Shown piece after piece: positions 22,902-31,370 of a stretch of 64,000 nt of DNA. The stretch comes from Oscillospiraceae bacterium (GTDB lineage: Bacteria > Bacillota > Clostridia > Oscillospirales > Oscillospiraceae). Position 1 is the first letter of the stretch, and every line of letters begins with the position of its first letter. Under the pieces are notes generated by a model that ran no database searches, had not been told where the DNA came from, and worked only from the letters and a program-made list of their open reading frames with translations. The stretch lies in contig JAFTXW010000003.1 of the NCBI GenBank assembly GCA_017461445.1, positions 43,333 through 107,332 of the forward strand, read 5' to 3'. The position numbers and the translations under genes are program-made.

Positions 22902-25658
22902 ATGGGACTTTTCGATAAAATTTTCGGTACCCGCTCCCAGCGGGAAATTAAAAAGATCCAGCCCACGGTGGACAAGATCCTGGCGTTGGAGGCAACCTAC
23001 AAAACCCTCTCCGAGGAAGCCCTGAAGGGCAAGACCCAGGAGTTCAAAAACCGCCTGAATAACGGCGAGACCCTGGACGACATCCTCCCCGAGGCCTACG
23101 CCGCCATCCGGGAGGCCGCGGACCGGGTGCTGGGCATGCGGCCCTATCCCGTCCAGCTGATCGGCGGTGTGGTGCTGCACCAGGGCCGCATCGCGGAAAT
23201 GAAGACCGGCGAAGGCAAGACCCTGGTGGAGATCCTGCCCTGCTACTTAAACGCCCTGACCGGCGACGGCGTCCATGTGGTCACCGTCAACGATTACCTT
23301 GCCAAGCGTGACTCCGAGTGGATGGGCAAGGTCTACCGCTACATGGGCCTGACCGTGGGCCTGGTGATCCCCGGCATGACCGCCCAGCAGCGGCGGGAAG
23401 CCTACGCCGCCGACATTACGTATTGTACCAACAACGAGCTGGGCTTTGACTACCTCCGGGACAACATGGCCATCTATAAGCAGGAGCGGGTCCAGCGGGG
23501 CCACAATTTCGTCATCGTGGACGAGGTGGACTCCATCCTGATCGACGAAGCCCGTACCCCCCTGATCATTTCCGGCAAGGGCGAGGATTCCTCTAAGCTC
23601 TATGAAATGGCAGACTACTTTGTTTCCACCCTCCGTAAGCAGGTCTTTGCCAAAACCGAAGCCAAGGATGTCCACGACAACTACGACTGCGACTATTTTG
23701 TGGACGAAAAGGCCCGCACCGTGTCCCTCACCGCCAGCGGCATTGCCAAGGCCGAGAAATATTTCGGCGTGGAGAACCTGGCCGACGCGGAGAACACCAC
23801 CCTCTCCCACCACATCAACCAGGCCATGAAGGCCCGGGGCCTGATGAAGAAGGACATTGATTACGTCGTCAAGGACGGCCAGATCATCATCGTGGACGAG
23901 TTCACCGGCCGCCTGATGTACGGCCGCCGCTATAACGAGGGCCTACACCAGGCCATCGAAGCCAAGGAAGGGGTGCAGGTAGCAGGGGAGAGCAAGACCC
24001 TCGCCACCATCACCTTCCAGAATTTCTTCCGCCTTTATAACAAACTCTCCGGCATGACCGGCACTGCCCTGACCGAGGAAGAGGAATTCGAGGGCATTTA
24101 CAATCTGGACGTGGTGGAGATCCCCACCAACCGACCCGTGGCCCGTATCGACCACAGCGATATCGTTTACAAGACCGAGCCGGGCAAGTTCCGGGCCATC
24201 ATCCGCCAGGTAAAGGAATGCCACGTCAAGGGCCAGCCCGTGCTGGTGGGCACCATTTCCATTGAAAAGAGCGAAATTCTTTCCAAGCTCTTAAAGCGCG
24301 AGGGCATCCCCCACAGCGTCCTGAACGCCAAGTACCACGAGCAGGAGGCCCAGATCGTGGCCCAGGCGGGCAAATTCGGAGCCGTCACCATCGCCACCAA
24401 CATGGCGGGTCGTGGTACCGATATCGTGCTGGGCGGCAACGCCGAGTTCCTGGCAAAGTCCGAGCTGCGCAAGACCGACCTGCCCGAGGAGCTGCTGCGG
24501 GAGTGCGACTCCTACGCCGAGACCAGCGACCCCGATATCCTCGCCGTCCGGGCAAAGTACGAGGAGCTGCTGAAAAAATACCGGGCCGAGATCGCCGACG
24601 AAGCGGAAAAGGTGCGCAAGGCCGGGGGCCTGTTCATCATCGGCACCGAGCGTCACGAATCCCGCCGAATCGACAATCAGCTCCGGGGCCGCGCGGGCCG
24701 TCAGGGCGACCCCGGCGAGAGCCGCTTCTATCTGAGCCTCCAGGACGACCTGATGCGCCTGTTCTCCACCGACCGGGTCATGGGCATGATGGACTCCCTG
24801 GGTCTGGACGAGGACACCCCCATTGACGCGAAAATTCTCTCCGGTGCCGTGGAAAACGCCCAGAAAAATGTGGAATCCCGGAATTTCCGCATGAGAAAGA
24901 ACGTTCTGGAGTATGATAACGTTATGAACACCCAGCGTGAGGTCATCTACGCCCAGCGGCAGAAGGTGCTGGACGGCGAGGATCTCCGGGACAACATGAT
25001 GCAGATGCTCCGCACGCTGGTAGATACCAACGTCACCACCGCCTTCAGCGACAACGGCGGTGTCGCCGACGAAAGCGGCCTGAACCGCCTTGCCGCCACC
25101 ATGGAGGGCATCTACTTCGCCCGGGGCACCCTGTCCGCGCGGGCCAACCAGCTGGTGGGCCAGAAGGCCGATGCCGTGGCAGACACCATCTATGAGATCG
25201 CCCAGCACACCTACGAAGCCAAGGAAGCCGCCTACACCCCCAACGTTATGCGCGAATTGGAGCGTGTGGTCATGCTCCGTGTCGTGGACGAATACTGGAT
25301 GGACAACATCGACGCCATGGACGACCTGAAGCAGGGCATCGGCCTGCGGGCCTTCGCCCAGCACGACCCCGTTGTGGCCTATAAGGAAGAGGGCTTCCAG
25401 ATGTTTGAGGCCATGGTGCAGGCCATCCGGGAGGAGACCATCCGCCGGATGTTCCTGGTGCAGCTGCGCACCAACCAGGAGGTCAAGCGGGAGAAGGTAG
25501 CCAAAGAAACCGGCACCGCCGCAGCCACCAAGACCGCAGTGAAAAAGCAGCCCGTCCGCAACGCCGCCAAAAAAGTCGGCCCCAACGACCCCTGCCCCTG
25601 CGGCAGCGGCAAAAAGTATAAAAAGTGCTGTATGCAGAAAGACAAATTGGGGGAATAA
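22902..25658 (+). CDS. secA: Preprotein translocase ATPase SecA
   Basis: Motor ATPase that drives secretory proteins through SecYEG. The 918-residue product has Walker A in [10 protein letters not shown] (about residue 103), the DEAD-like [20 protein letters not shown] block at about 206-225, the helicase motif [14 protein letters not shown] and [20 protein letters not shown]. It ends in a SEC-C zinc motif [14 protein letters not shown], which binds SecB or ribosomes. Full length. Ribosome site GAAGGAG. Confidence 0.98.
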   Translation: MGLFDKIFGTRSQREIKKIQPTVDKILALEATYKTLSEEALKGKTQEFKNRLNNGETLDDILPEAYAAIREAADRVLGMRPYPVQLIGGVVLHQGRIAEMKTGEGKTLVEILPCYLNALTGDGVHVVTVNDYLAKRDSEWMGKVYRYMGLTVGLVIPGMTAQQRREAYAADITYCTNNELGFDYLRDNMAIYKQERVQRGHNFVIVDEVDSILIDEARTPLIISGKGEDSSKLYEMADYFVSTLRKQVFAKTEAKDVHDNYDCDYFVDEKARTVSLTASGIAKAEKYFGVENLADAENTTLSHHINQAMKARGLMKKDIDYVVKDGQIIIVDEFTGRLMYGRRYNEGLHQAIEAKEGVQVAGESKTLATITFQNFFRLYNKLSGMTGTALTEEEEFEGIYNLDVVEIPTNRPVARIDHSDIVYKTEPGKFRAIIRQVKECHVKGQPVLVGTISIEKSEILSKLLKREGIPHSVLNAKYHEQEAQIVAQAGKFGAVTIATNMAGRGTDIVLGGNAEFLAKSELRKTDLPEELLRECDSYAETSDPDILAVRAKYEELLKKYRAEIADEAEKVRKAGGLFIIGTERHESRRIDNQLRGRAGRQGDPGESRFYLSLQDDLMRLFSTDRVMGMMDSLGLDEDTPIDAKILSGAVENAQKNVESRNFRMRKNVLEYDNVMNTQREVIYAQRQKVLDGEDLRDNMMQMLRTLVDTNVTTAFSDNGGVADESGLNRLAATMEGIYFARGTLSARANQLVGQKADAVADTIYEIAQHTYEAKEAAYTPNVMRELERVVMLRVVDEYWMDNIDAMDDLKQGIGLRAFAQHDPVVAYKEEGFQMFEAMVQAIREETIRRMFLVQLRTNQEVKREKVAKETGTAAATKTAVKKQPVRNAAKKVGPNDPCPCGSGKKYKKCCMQKDKLGE

Positions 25659-25669
25659 ATTTCCCCAAT

Positions 25670-25760
25670 AATTGAAAATTGAGAATTGAAAGTTGAAAAT
25701 TTTGAAATCATTGCGAAGCAATACCACAATTTTCAATTTTACAACTTTCAATTTTCAATT
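25670..25760. repeat. TTGAAAATTG-ladder palindromic element (copy 3)
   Basis: Ladder, central hairpin ATTGCGAAGCAAT, then TACCACAATTTTCAATTTTA and the inverse ladder. Fills the secA-pgeF gap. It is open in the pgeF frame, which gives a false 30-codon extension. Confidence 0.85.
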
Positions 25761-25775
25761 CATCGGAGTATCATC

Positions 25776-26576
25776 ATGTCTATTATTACGCAAAAAGTCG
25801 GAACATTAGAATACCTGGTGGCCCAGCACATCCCCGCCCCCCATTGCTTCACCACCCGCCATGGCGGTGTGAGCACCGGGCCCCTGTCCTCCATGAATCT
25901 CGCCATCAAGCTGGACGAGACCGAGGAAAACGTCGCGGAAAATTTCCGTATCCTGGGAAATGCCTTGGGCTTTACCCTTTCTGATCTGGTACTTACCCGG
26001 CAGACCCATTCCGACATCGTCCGGGTGGTGGGCCGGGAGGACTGCAAGGGCTGCTTTCACCGGGATTACCCCGAATGCGATGCCCTCGTCACCAATTCCC
26101 CCGGCGTAACGCTGGTGGTGTTCACCGCAGACTGCACCCCCATCCTCCTGTGTGACCCCGTCACCGGGGCGGTGGGCGCGGCCCACGCAGGCTGGCGGGG
26201 CACGGCCCTGGCCATCGGCGGGAAAGCCGTTCAGGCCATGGCGGAGCATTTCGGCTGCGACCCCGCCAACATCCGGGCCGCCATCGGCCCCAACATCGGC
26301 TTCTGCCACTTTGAGACGGATGCCGACGTTCCCGAAGCCATTCTCGCCGCCTACGGCGAGGAAGCCGCCCCTTACATCGAACAGCGGGGCGAAAAATATT
26401 ACCTGGACTTAAAAGCCATCAACGCCCTGTCCCTCCGCCGGGCGGGCGTGACCCATATCGAAATCAGCGAAGACTGCACCATGTGTTCCCCGGACCGGTT
26501 CTGGTCCCACCGGGTCACCCGGGGCATCCGGGGGAGCCAGGGTGCCCTCATCCAATGCAAAGAGGTGGTCAAATGA
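25776..26576 (+). CDS. pgeF: Peptidoglycan editing factor PgeF (laccase-domain purine nucleoside phosphorylase family)
   Basis: Member of the YfiH/DUF152 family, which removes wrongly incorporated L-Ser from peptidoglycan precursors and has purine-nucleoside activities. The 266-residue product has the family zinc and active-site motifs TRQTHSD, VFTADCTPILL and AAHAGWRGTA. The start at 25776 (GGAG upstream) is chosen because the frame further upstream is repeat sequence. Its stop overlaps the next start (ATGA), coupling it to a substrate-binding lipoprotein. Confidence 0.9.
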   Translation: MSIITQKVGTLEYLVAQHIPAPHCFTTRHGGVSTGPLSSMNLAIKLDETEENVAENFRILGNALGFTLSDLVLTRQTHSDIVRVVGREDCKGCFHRDYPECDALVTNSPGVTLVVFTADCTPILLCDPVTGAVGAAHAGWRGTALAIGGKAVQAMAEHFGCDPANIRAAIGPNIGFCHFETDADVPEAILAAYGEEAAPYIEQRGEKYYLDLKAINALSLRRAGVTHIEISEDCTMCSPDRFWSHRVTRGIRGSQGALIQCKEVVK

Positions 26577-28156
26577 AAAAAATAACGGCACTGCTTCTGC
26601 TGGCCGCCCTGGTCTGCGGCCTGCTTTCCGGCTGCGGCAGCGACGACGAGCCCTACGTCCCCACCGGCAACGCCCTGTACATGGAGGGCCAGGATCTGGA
26701 CGAATACCTGGCCCAGGAGGAGGAGCCCCAGGAATTCTCCCTGGCCTACTGCCCCGACCGCTCCATGAATCCCCTGATCGGCTACAACCACAACAACCGC
26801 GTCCTGTTCTCCCTGATCTACCAGGGCCTGTTCGGCGTGGACAATAACAACAACGTGACCCCCATCCTCTGCGCCAGCTACCAGGTGTCCCCGGACAACA
26901 AGACCTGGACCTTCTATATCGAGCCCACCGCCTGCTTCTCCGACGGCACGGCCCTGACCATCGAGGACGTGCTTGCCACCTACCAGGCGGCCCAGGCCAA
27001 CGGCTACTACAAGGGCCGGTTCACCCATGTGAACAACATCTCCGCCTCCTCCGCCGGCGGCATCACCTTCTCCCTGAACACCCCCTACGAAAACCTGCCC
27101 CTGCTGCTGGACATTCCCATCGTGAAAAAGGGCGAGGTGGAGGCCACCTTCCCCCTGGGCACCGGCCCCTATGTGTTTACGAATGGTGTCAACGGCTACA
27201 GCCTGCAGCGGAACGTCAACTGGTGGACCACCAAGGATATCCCCGTCCGGGCCACCGCCATTCCCCTGGTGGAGGCCACCACCGACGCCGAGATCCGGGA
27301 CGCCTTCGAATTCGGCGACATCGGCCTGGTCTGCACCAACCCCCTGTCCGGCTCCTACGCCGAATACCGCAGCGACTACGAGCTGTGGGACGTGGACAAC
27401 GGTATTTTCCTGTATCTGGGTCTGAACCTGACCTACAGCGATTATTTCAAGGACAACGATACCCTCCGGGATGCCCTGACCTACGCCATCGACCGGGCAG
27501 CCATCAACGAGAAGTTCTACCGGGGCCAGGCACTGGTGGCCACCACCGCCGTGTCCCCCGAATCCCCCTACTATTCCGCCAGCCTGGCCTCCCAGTATGG
27601 CTACGACTCCATGAAATTCCTGGATGCCATCAGCGGCTGGAATCCCCCCAAGGACGACGACGGCGACGAGCAGACCCTGCGGATCCTGGTGAACGCCGAC
27701 GACTCCGCCCGTCTCCGGGCCGCCCGGTACATTGCCGACGTTCTGACGGAGCTGGGCGTACCCGCGGGCACCCTGGAATACGGCAATTCCGGCAAGACCA
27801 CCTACGAAAAGGTGCTCCTGGCCGGCACCTACGACATGTACCTGGGCCAGACCCGCCTGTCTCCCAACAACGACCTGTCCCCCTTCTTCGGCTGGGGCCT
27901 GCTGGCCAGCGGCGGCCTGACCAACCAGAGCATCATGGACATGTGCAAGGAAGCCCTGGCAAACTCCGGCAACTACTACAACCTCCAGCAGAAGGTAGCT
28001 GAGGAAGCGGGCATCATCCCCGTCCTCTTTGGCCGCTACGCGGTCTACGCCGAGCGCGGCCTCTTCGACGGCCTGTCCCCCTCCCGGGATAACGCCTTCT
28101 ACTACTCCCTCGGCAAAACCATGGAAGGCTGTAAAATCCCCACAGTTTATGACTAA
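26573..28156 (+). CDS. Peptide-type ABC transporter substrate-binding lipoprotein (SBP family 5)
   Basis: Lipoprotein of 527 residues with signal peptide and lipobox LLSGC (Cys21). The mature part resembles oligopeptide/nickel-binding proteins (SBP_bac_5): DRSMNPLIGYNHNNRVLFSL, YQGLFGVDNNNNVTPILCAS, the TWTFYI and FSDGTALTIEDVLATYQAA blocks, and the second-lobe DALTYAIDRAAINEKFYRG. No permease or ATPase genes follow, so it is an orphan receptor. Coupled to pgeF by a 4-nt overlap. Binding of cell-wall peptides would fit that neighbour but is conjecture. Confidence 0.87.
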   Translation: MKKITALLLLAALVCGLLSGCGSDDEPYVPTGNALYMEGQDLDEYLAQEEEPQEFSLAYCPDRSMNPLIGYNHNNRVLFSLIYQGLFGVDNNNNVTPILCASYQVSPDNKTWTFYIEPTACFSDGTALTIEDVLATYQAAQANGYYKGRFTHVNNISASSAGGITFSLNTPYENLPLLLDIPIVKKGEVEATFPLGTGPYVFTNGVNGYSLQRNVNWWTTKDIPVRATAIPLVEATTDAEIRDAFEFGDIGLVCTNPLSGSYAEYRSDYELWDVDNGIFLYLGLNLTYSDYFKDNDTLRDALTYAIDRAAINEKFYRGQALVATTAVSPESPYYSASLASQYGYDSMKFLDAISGWNPPKDDDGDEQTLRILVNADDSARLRAARYIADVLTELGVPAGTLEYGNSGKTTYEKVLLAGTYDMYLGQTRLSPNNDLSPFFGWGLLASGGLTNQSIMDMCKEALANSGNYYNLQQKVAEEAGIIPVLFGRYAVYAERGLFDGLSPSRDNAFYYSLGKTMEGCKIPTVYD

Positions 28157-28170
28157 GCCATGATCACTTC

Positions 28171-28247
28171 GTAGGGGAGGGTCAGCTATGCACTAAGCAT
28201 CCGTAAGCAGCTTCGCTGCAACGGCTGCTAAGAAGACCCTCCCCTAC
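28171..28247. repeat. Family A element carrying the 51-nt nested cassette
   Basis: GTAGGGGAGGGTC (28171-28183), a 51-nt insert (28184-28234), then GACCCTCCCCTAC (28235-28247). It equals the bare palindrome at 19987-20014 with its 2-nt centre replaced by the cassette. The cassette includes CACTAAGCATCCGTAAGCAG and CTTCGCTGCAACGGCTGCTA, and folds on itself around TTCG. Lies between two lipoprotein genes. Confidence 0.93.
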
Positions 28248-28278
28248 GCCTATGTAATAAAGAAAGGAAGCAATTTCC

Positions 28279-29352
28279 ATGAAAAAGCTACTCGCCCTCC
28301 TTCTGGCCCTCTCCCTGCTCCTGTGCGGCTGCGGGGCGGAGCCTGAGCCCACTACCGGGGCCACCACAGAGCCCACCACTGCCCCCACCACGGAGCCCAC
28401 CACCGCTCCCACCACGGAGCCTGCCCCCGTCTACACCAACCCCCTGACCGGCCGGGTGATCGACGAGCCCTTCACCGGCCGTGTCTACGCCGTGACCATC
28501 AGCAACGTGGTGGACGCTCTGCCCCATGTGGGTATGGCCGAGGCGGACATTTATATGGAAATGTTCGTCAACGGCTCCATCATCCGGGGCCTGGCCCTGT
28601 ACACCGACCCCGCCAGCGTGGTCTCCATCGGCTCCGTCCGCTCCACCCGCCTGATGTTCAACGACATTGCCCAGCACTATGACCTGATCCTGTCCCACGC
28701 GGGCGGCTCCAACCAGGTCATGAACGATGCCGCCAACCGGGGCATCGACCACATGAGCGTGGACACCTGGGACAGCTACGAATTCGGCGCGTCCTTCCGG
28801 GATGACTACCGCAAGCGCAACATCGGCTACGAGCACAGCCTGCTGGCCAAGGGCGATATGCTGGAAAGCTACGCTGAGAGCAAGGGCTACGAGCTGACCC
28901 GGGCGGAGGACAAGGACTACGGCCTGACCTTTACCGAGGACGGCACCCCTGCCGGCGGCGAGACCGCCGCTTCCGTCAAGATCACCTTCAAGTACCGGGG
29001 CACCGTGAAGGAGACCATCATGCAGTATGACGAAGAGCTGGGCATGTATGTGTACAACCAGTACGGCAAGACCATGTACGACGGCTTCACCCAGGCCCCC
29101 GAGGCCTTCGAGAATGTGGTGGTCATGCACGCCAACATCTCCACCAACGGCATCTACTACCAGGCGGACTTCGTGGCAGGCGGCACCGGCTACTATGCCT
29201 GCGGCGGGCAGATCATTCCCATCACCTGGACCTGCGACGGCGAGGACCAGCCCTTCCGCTTCTTCACCCAGGAGGGCGAACCCCTGTCCTTCGGTGTGGG
29301 CAATACCTATATCGGCATCGCCCCCATCGATTCCCCCCTTTCCTACGAATAA
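28279..29352 (+). CDS. DUF3048 (YerB-like) lipoprotein
   Basis: A 357-residue lipoprotein. The signal peptide ends in LLLCGC (lipobox Cys18), followed by a Thr/Pro/Glu repeat linker (TTEPTTAPTTEP, about residues 25-48) and the DUF3048 domain: NPLTGRVID, ADIYMEMFVNGSIIRGLALY, IGSVRSTRL, LSHAGGSNQ and GGQIIPITW. The family (B. subtilis YerB) has no firm biochemical role. Ribosome site AAAGGAAG. A terminator follows directly. Confidence 0.9.
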   Translation: MKKLLALLLALSLLLCGCGAEPEPTTGATTEPTTAPTTEPTTAPTTEPAPVYTNPLTGRVIDEPFTGRVYAVTISNVVDALPHVGMAEADIYMEMFVNGSIIRGLALYTDPASVVSIGSVRSTRLMFNDIAQHYDLILSHAGGSNQVMNDAANRGIDHMSVDTWDSYEFGASFRDDYRKRNIGYEHSLLAKGDMLESYAESKGYELTRAEDKDYGLTFTEDGTPAGGETAASVKITFKYRGTVKETIMQYDEELGMYVYNQYGKTMYDGFTQAPEAFENVVVMHANISTNGIYYQADFVAGGTGYYACGGQIIPITWTCDGEDQPFRFFTQEGEPLSFGVGNTYIGIAPIDSPLSYE

Positions 29353-29363
29353 AATATACCAGA

Positions 29364-29395
29364 GCGTGCCGCAAAAATGCGGCACGCCCTTTTTC
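29364..29395 (+). terminator. Terminator of the DUF3048 lipoprotein gene
   Basis: GCGTGCCGC-AAAAAT-GCGGCACGC followed by CCTTTTT. Confidence 0.92.
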
Positions 29396-29514
29396 TATCA
29401 AAAACCGCCCCGGTGCGGCAGCACCCTCTGTTGTCCGAACGCACAACTTTGTCCGCCAGCGGCGGCCTATGGTTGTGCAAAAGGCAGAATGTATCGGCTG
29501 AACAAAAATTGTGC

Positions 29515-29568
29515 TTGAAATTTTAGTGCAACGGATATATTATTGTTGCAGAAAGATTTCTGCAACAA
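29515..29568 (+). promoter_or_regulatory. Promoter and LacI-type operator of the HPr-like gene
   Basis: -35 TTGAAA (29515-29520), 17-nt spacer, -10 TATTAT (29538-29543). An operator-like inverted repeat TTGTTGCAGAAA-GA-TTTCTGCAACAA (29543-29568, 12-bp arms) begins at the end of the -10. Nearly the same core stands at the same distance from the -10 of the MapP-like gene (31328-31347). Confidence 0.85.
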
Positions 29569-29590
29569 CCACCGCAACGGAGGGATCACC

Positions 29591-29851
29591 ATGCAGCAAT
29601 TCTTACACCCCATCCTGGAGCCCAGAGGGATCCACCTGCTCTGCGCCGGAAGGATCGCGAAGATCGCAAAGCTCTATGCGGATACCGCCATCACTGTCAC
29701 CCGGGGACGCCAGGGGGCTGACGCGGCAAATCTGCTGAGCCTGTTAAAGCTGAAGGTCCGCCAGGGAGATCTGGTGGTGGTCACCGCCGACGGCCCCAGC
29801 GAGAACGCTGCCATGACCGCGCTGCAAAGCTACTTTGAAAAGCATCTGTAA
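29591..29851 (+). CDS. HPr-like protein with altered phosphorylation sites
   Basis: An 86-residue HPr-fold protein: EPRGIHLLCAGRIAKIAKLY, SLLKLKVRQGDLVVVTADG, ENAAMTALQSYF. His15, phosphorylated by Enzyme I in HPr, is present in GIH, but the conserved Arg17 is Leu, and the position matching Ser46 (HPr kinase site) is Asn47. It may thus be a regulatory or degenerate paralogue rather than the general PTS carrier. Ribosome site GGAGGG 6 nt before the ATG. Its promoter carries an operator shared with the MapP-like gene. Confidence 0.8.
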   Translation: MQQFLHPILEPRGIHLLCAGRIAKIAKLYADTAITVTRGRQGADAANLLSLLKLKVRQGDLVVVTADGPSENAAMTALQSYFEKHL

Positions 29852-29917
29852 GCCAATATCGGGCATTTGACTTCCGCCCGTTTCCATATAGACACTTCTT
29901 TCTCCTCAAAATTCCGC

Positions 29918-29951
29918 AAAAGCCCCGGCTGATGGACCAGCCGGGGCTTTT
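29918..29951. terminator. Bidirectional terminator between the HPr-like and LacI-type genes
   Basis: AAAAGCCCCGGCT-GATGGACC-AGCCGGGGCTTTT, A-rich on one side and T-rich on the other, between convergent genes. Confidence 0.85.
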
Positions 29952-29960
29952 GCGTTGCCA

Positions 29961-30053
29961 AAATACAGAAAATGCAGAATGCACAGTGCAAAATGCAGTA
30001 TCAGGAAATACCATCATTCTGCACTCTGCATTCCGCATTCTGCATTTTTCGCA
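29961..30053. repeat. ATGCAGAATGC-ladder palindromic repeat
   Basis: Left AAAATGCAGAATGCACAGTG and variants, right CATTCTGCACTCTGCATTCC and GCATTCTGCATTTTTCGC. Same ladder-and-inverse plan as the TTGAAAATTG family, with another word. It starts right after the stop of the LacI-type gene on the minus strand. Confidence 0.75.
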
Positions 30054-30058
30054 TTCTG

Positions 30059-31084
30059 TTATTCTTCGATCCGCCTGCAGGTATCGCCCTCCACGATGCG
30101 GTGGGGCACCAAAATCTTGGCAGCCATGAAGCCGGGATTTTCCATCCGGTTGATCAGCTGGATGGCAGCCTCCTGGCCCAGGCGGTAAGAATTGATATCC
30201 ACGGAGGTCAGCTGGGGGGACAGCAGGTGGGCGTACAGGGAATTGTCGAAAGCGATAACGGACACATCCCCCGGCACGCTGAGGCCCAGCTGCCTGCAGA
30301 TCCGCTCCAGGGCAGAGACCAGCATATCGTCGCTGACCACGAAGGCGGTGGGCCGGTCCTCCCGGCGCAGCAGCTCCGTCAGGGCCCGCAGGCCCGCCTC
30401 GCTGAGGCCCTCCATCTCCACGCAGTAGTCGGAGAGGATGGGCAGGCCGTGCTGCAGAAGGGACAGCTGGTAGCCGCTGCGGCGGTCGGAGGCGAACAGG
30501 AACTCGTTCTTGCTGCCCAGGTATCCGATGCGGCGGTGGCCCAGGCTGTAGAGGTAATCCGTTACCTCCCGGCCTGCCAGCAGGTTGTCATTATCAATAT
30601 AAATGGCCTGATCCTCCGGCTCCACAGCCTTACCAACCACCACATGGAGCAGGCCGTTCTGCCGCAGATATTCCGTCACCGTGTCGTTTTTCCGGGAATA
30701 CAGCAGGACAAAGCCATCGGCACCGCCGTTTTTGTGCATCAGCCGGGTGCCCTCCAGAATTTCGGCGTAGTCACCGCCGGTGACCACGCCGGTAACCACC
30801 TTCCGGCTGTTGCACACCTGGCTGATGCCCCGGATGGCCTTCAGGAAGAAGGGATTGTCGTAGGCCTCCCGGTCGATGGGGGGCAGCACGATGCCAATGG
30901 TCTTTGCCGCAGGCTCCGCCTGGGGCTCGGGGGATATGGGCAGCTGGTAGCCCAGCTGGGTCATTGCTTCCCGGACCCGCTCCCGGGTCTCGCTGCTGAT
31001 GGCCGGGTTGCCGTTACACACCCGGGATACCGTGGAGGGGGACACCCCCGCCAGCTTTGCAACATCTTTGATCGTTACTGCCAT
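30059..31084 (-). CDS. LacI-family regulator (MalR-like)
   Basis: A 341-residue repressor with N-terminal helix-turn-helix VTIKDVAKLAGVSPSTVSRV, hinge region and sugar-binding-like effector domain (GIVLPPIDREAYDNPFFLKA, DFLYSLGHRRIGYLG-type segment, FDNSLYAHLLSPQLTSVDI). The start at 31084 follows AAGGAAG. It is flanked by the HPr-like and MapP-like genes, whose promoters carry matching TTGCAGAAA-N2-TTTCTGCAA sites; its own promoter has one half-site. A maltose/alpha-glucoside signal is suggested by MapP similarity only. Confidence 0.92.
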   Translation of the reverse strand: MAVTIKDVAKLAGVSPSTVSRVCNGNPAISSETRERVREAMTQLGYQLPISPEPQAEPAAKTIGIVLPPIDREAYDNPFFLKAIRGISQVCNSRKVVTGVVTGGDYAEILEGTRLMHKNGGADGFVLLYSRKNDTVTEYLRQNGLLHVVVGKAVEPEDQAIYIDNDNLLAGREVTDYLYSLGHRRIGYLGSKNEFLFASDRRSGYQLSLLQHGLPILSDYCVEMEGLSEAGLRALTELLRREDRPTAFVVSDDMLVSALERICRQLGLSVPGDVSVIAFDNSLYAHLLSPQLTSVDINSYRLGQEAAIQLINRMENPGFMAAKILVPHRIVEGDTCRRIEE

Positions 31085-31116
31085 TGCCGCACTTCCTTTT
31101 CCTTGAACCACCGTTT

Positions 31117-31172
31117 TTTCTGCAAACGACGCAAACTTTTTTCATTCTAACCCGAAAATTTTCAAATGTCAA
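31117..31172 (-). promoter_or_regulatory. Promoter of the MalR-like gene with partial operator
   Basis: On the minus strand, -35 TTGACA (31167-31172), 17-nt spacer, -10 TAGAAT (31144-31149). Downstream lies GTTTGCGTCGTTTGCAGAAA (31117-31136), containing one half of the operator seen at the two neighbouring promoters plus a direct GTTTGC repeat. Confidence 0.75.
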
Positions 31173-31296
31173 ATATTATTTTATCCTCCGGGAAAAATTT
31201 GTGAAAAACCCTACATTTTGTGTCGAAAAGATGCTGGAAGCTCCTGGAAGGAATTGTGCAAAAGAGAGAACCTTTTTCTTTGCCGCAGGATTTCTC

Positions 31297-31347
31297 TTGC
31301 AATTTCCATGCAACAGCAGTATTATAGTTGCAGAAAGTTTTCCGCAA
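31297..31347 (+). promoter_or_regulatory. Promoter and LacI-type operator of the MapP-like gene
   Basis: -35 TTGCAA (31297-31302), 17-nt spacer, -10 TATTAT (31320-31325). Operator TTGCAGAAA-GT-TTTCCGCAA (31328-31347) starts 2 nt after the -10, one mismatch from the operator of the HPr-like gene. Confidence 0.82.
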
Positions 31348-31370
31348 TTTGTGAACATTGGAGGATGGCT

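Noticed and set aside
25686-25775. N-terminal extension of pgeF by 30 codons
   Set aside because: The extension is encoded by a TTGAAAATTG repeat and has no ribosome site; the ATG at 25776 is preceded by GGAG and begins family-like sequence.
28184-28234. The nested cassette considered as an integron attC site
   Set aside because: The imperfect folded palindrome is reminiscent of attC, but no integrase is seen, the R-box core sites (GTTRRRY) are not recognisable, and the cassette carries no gene.
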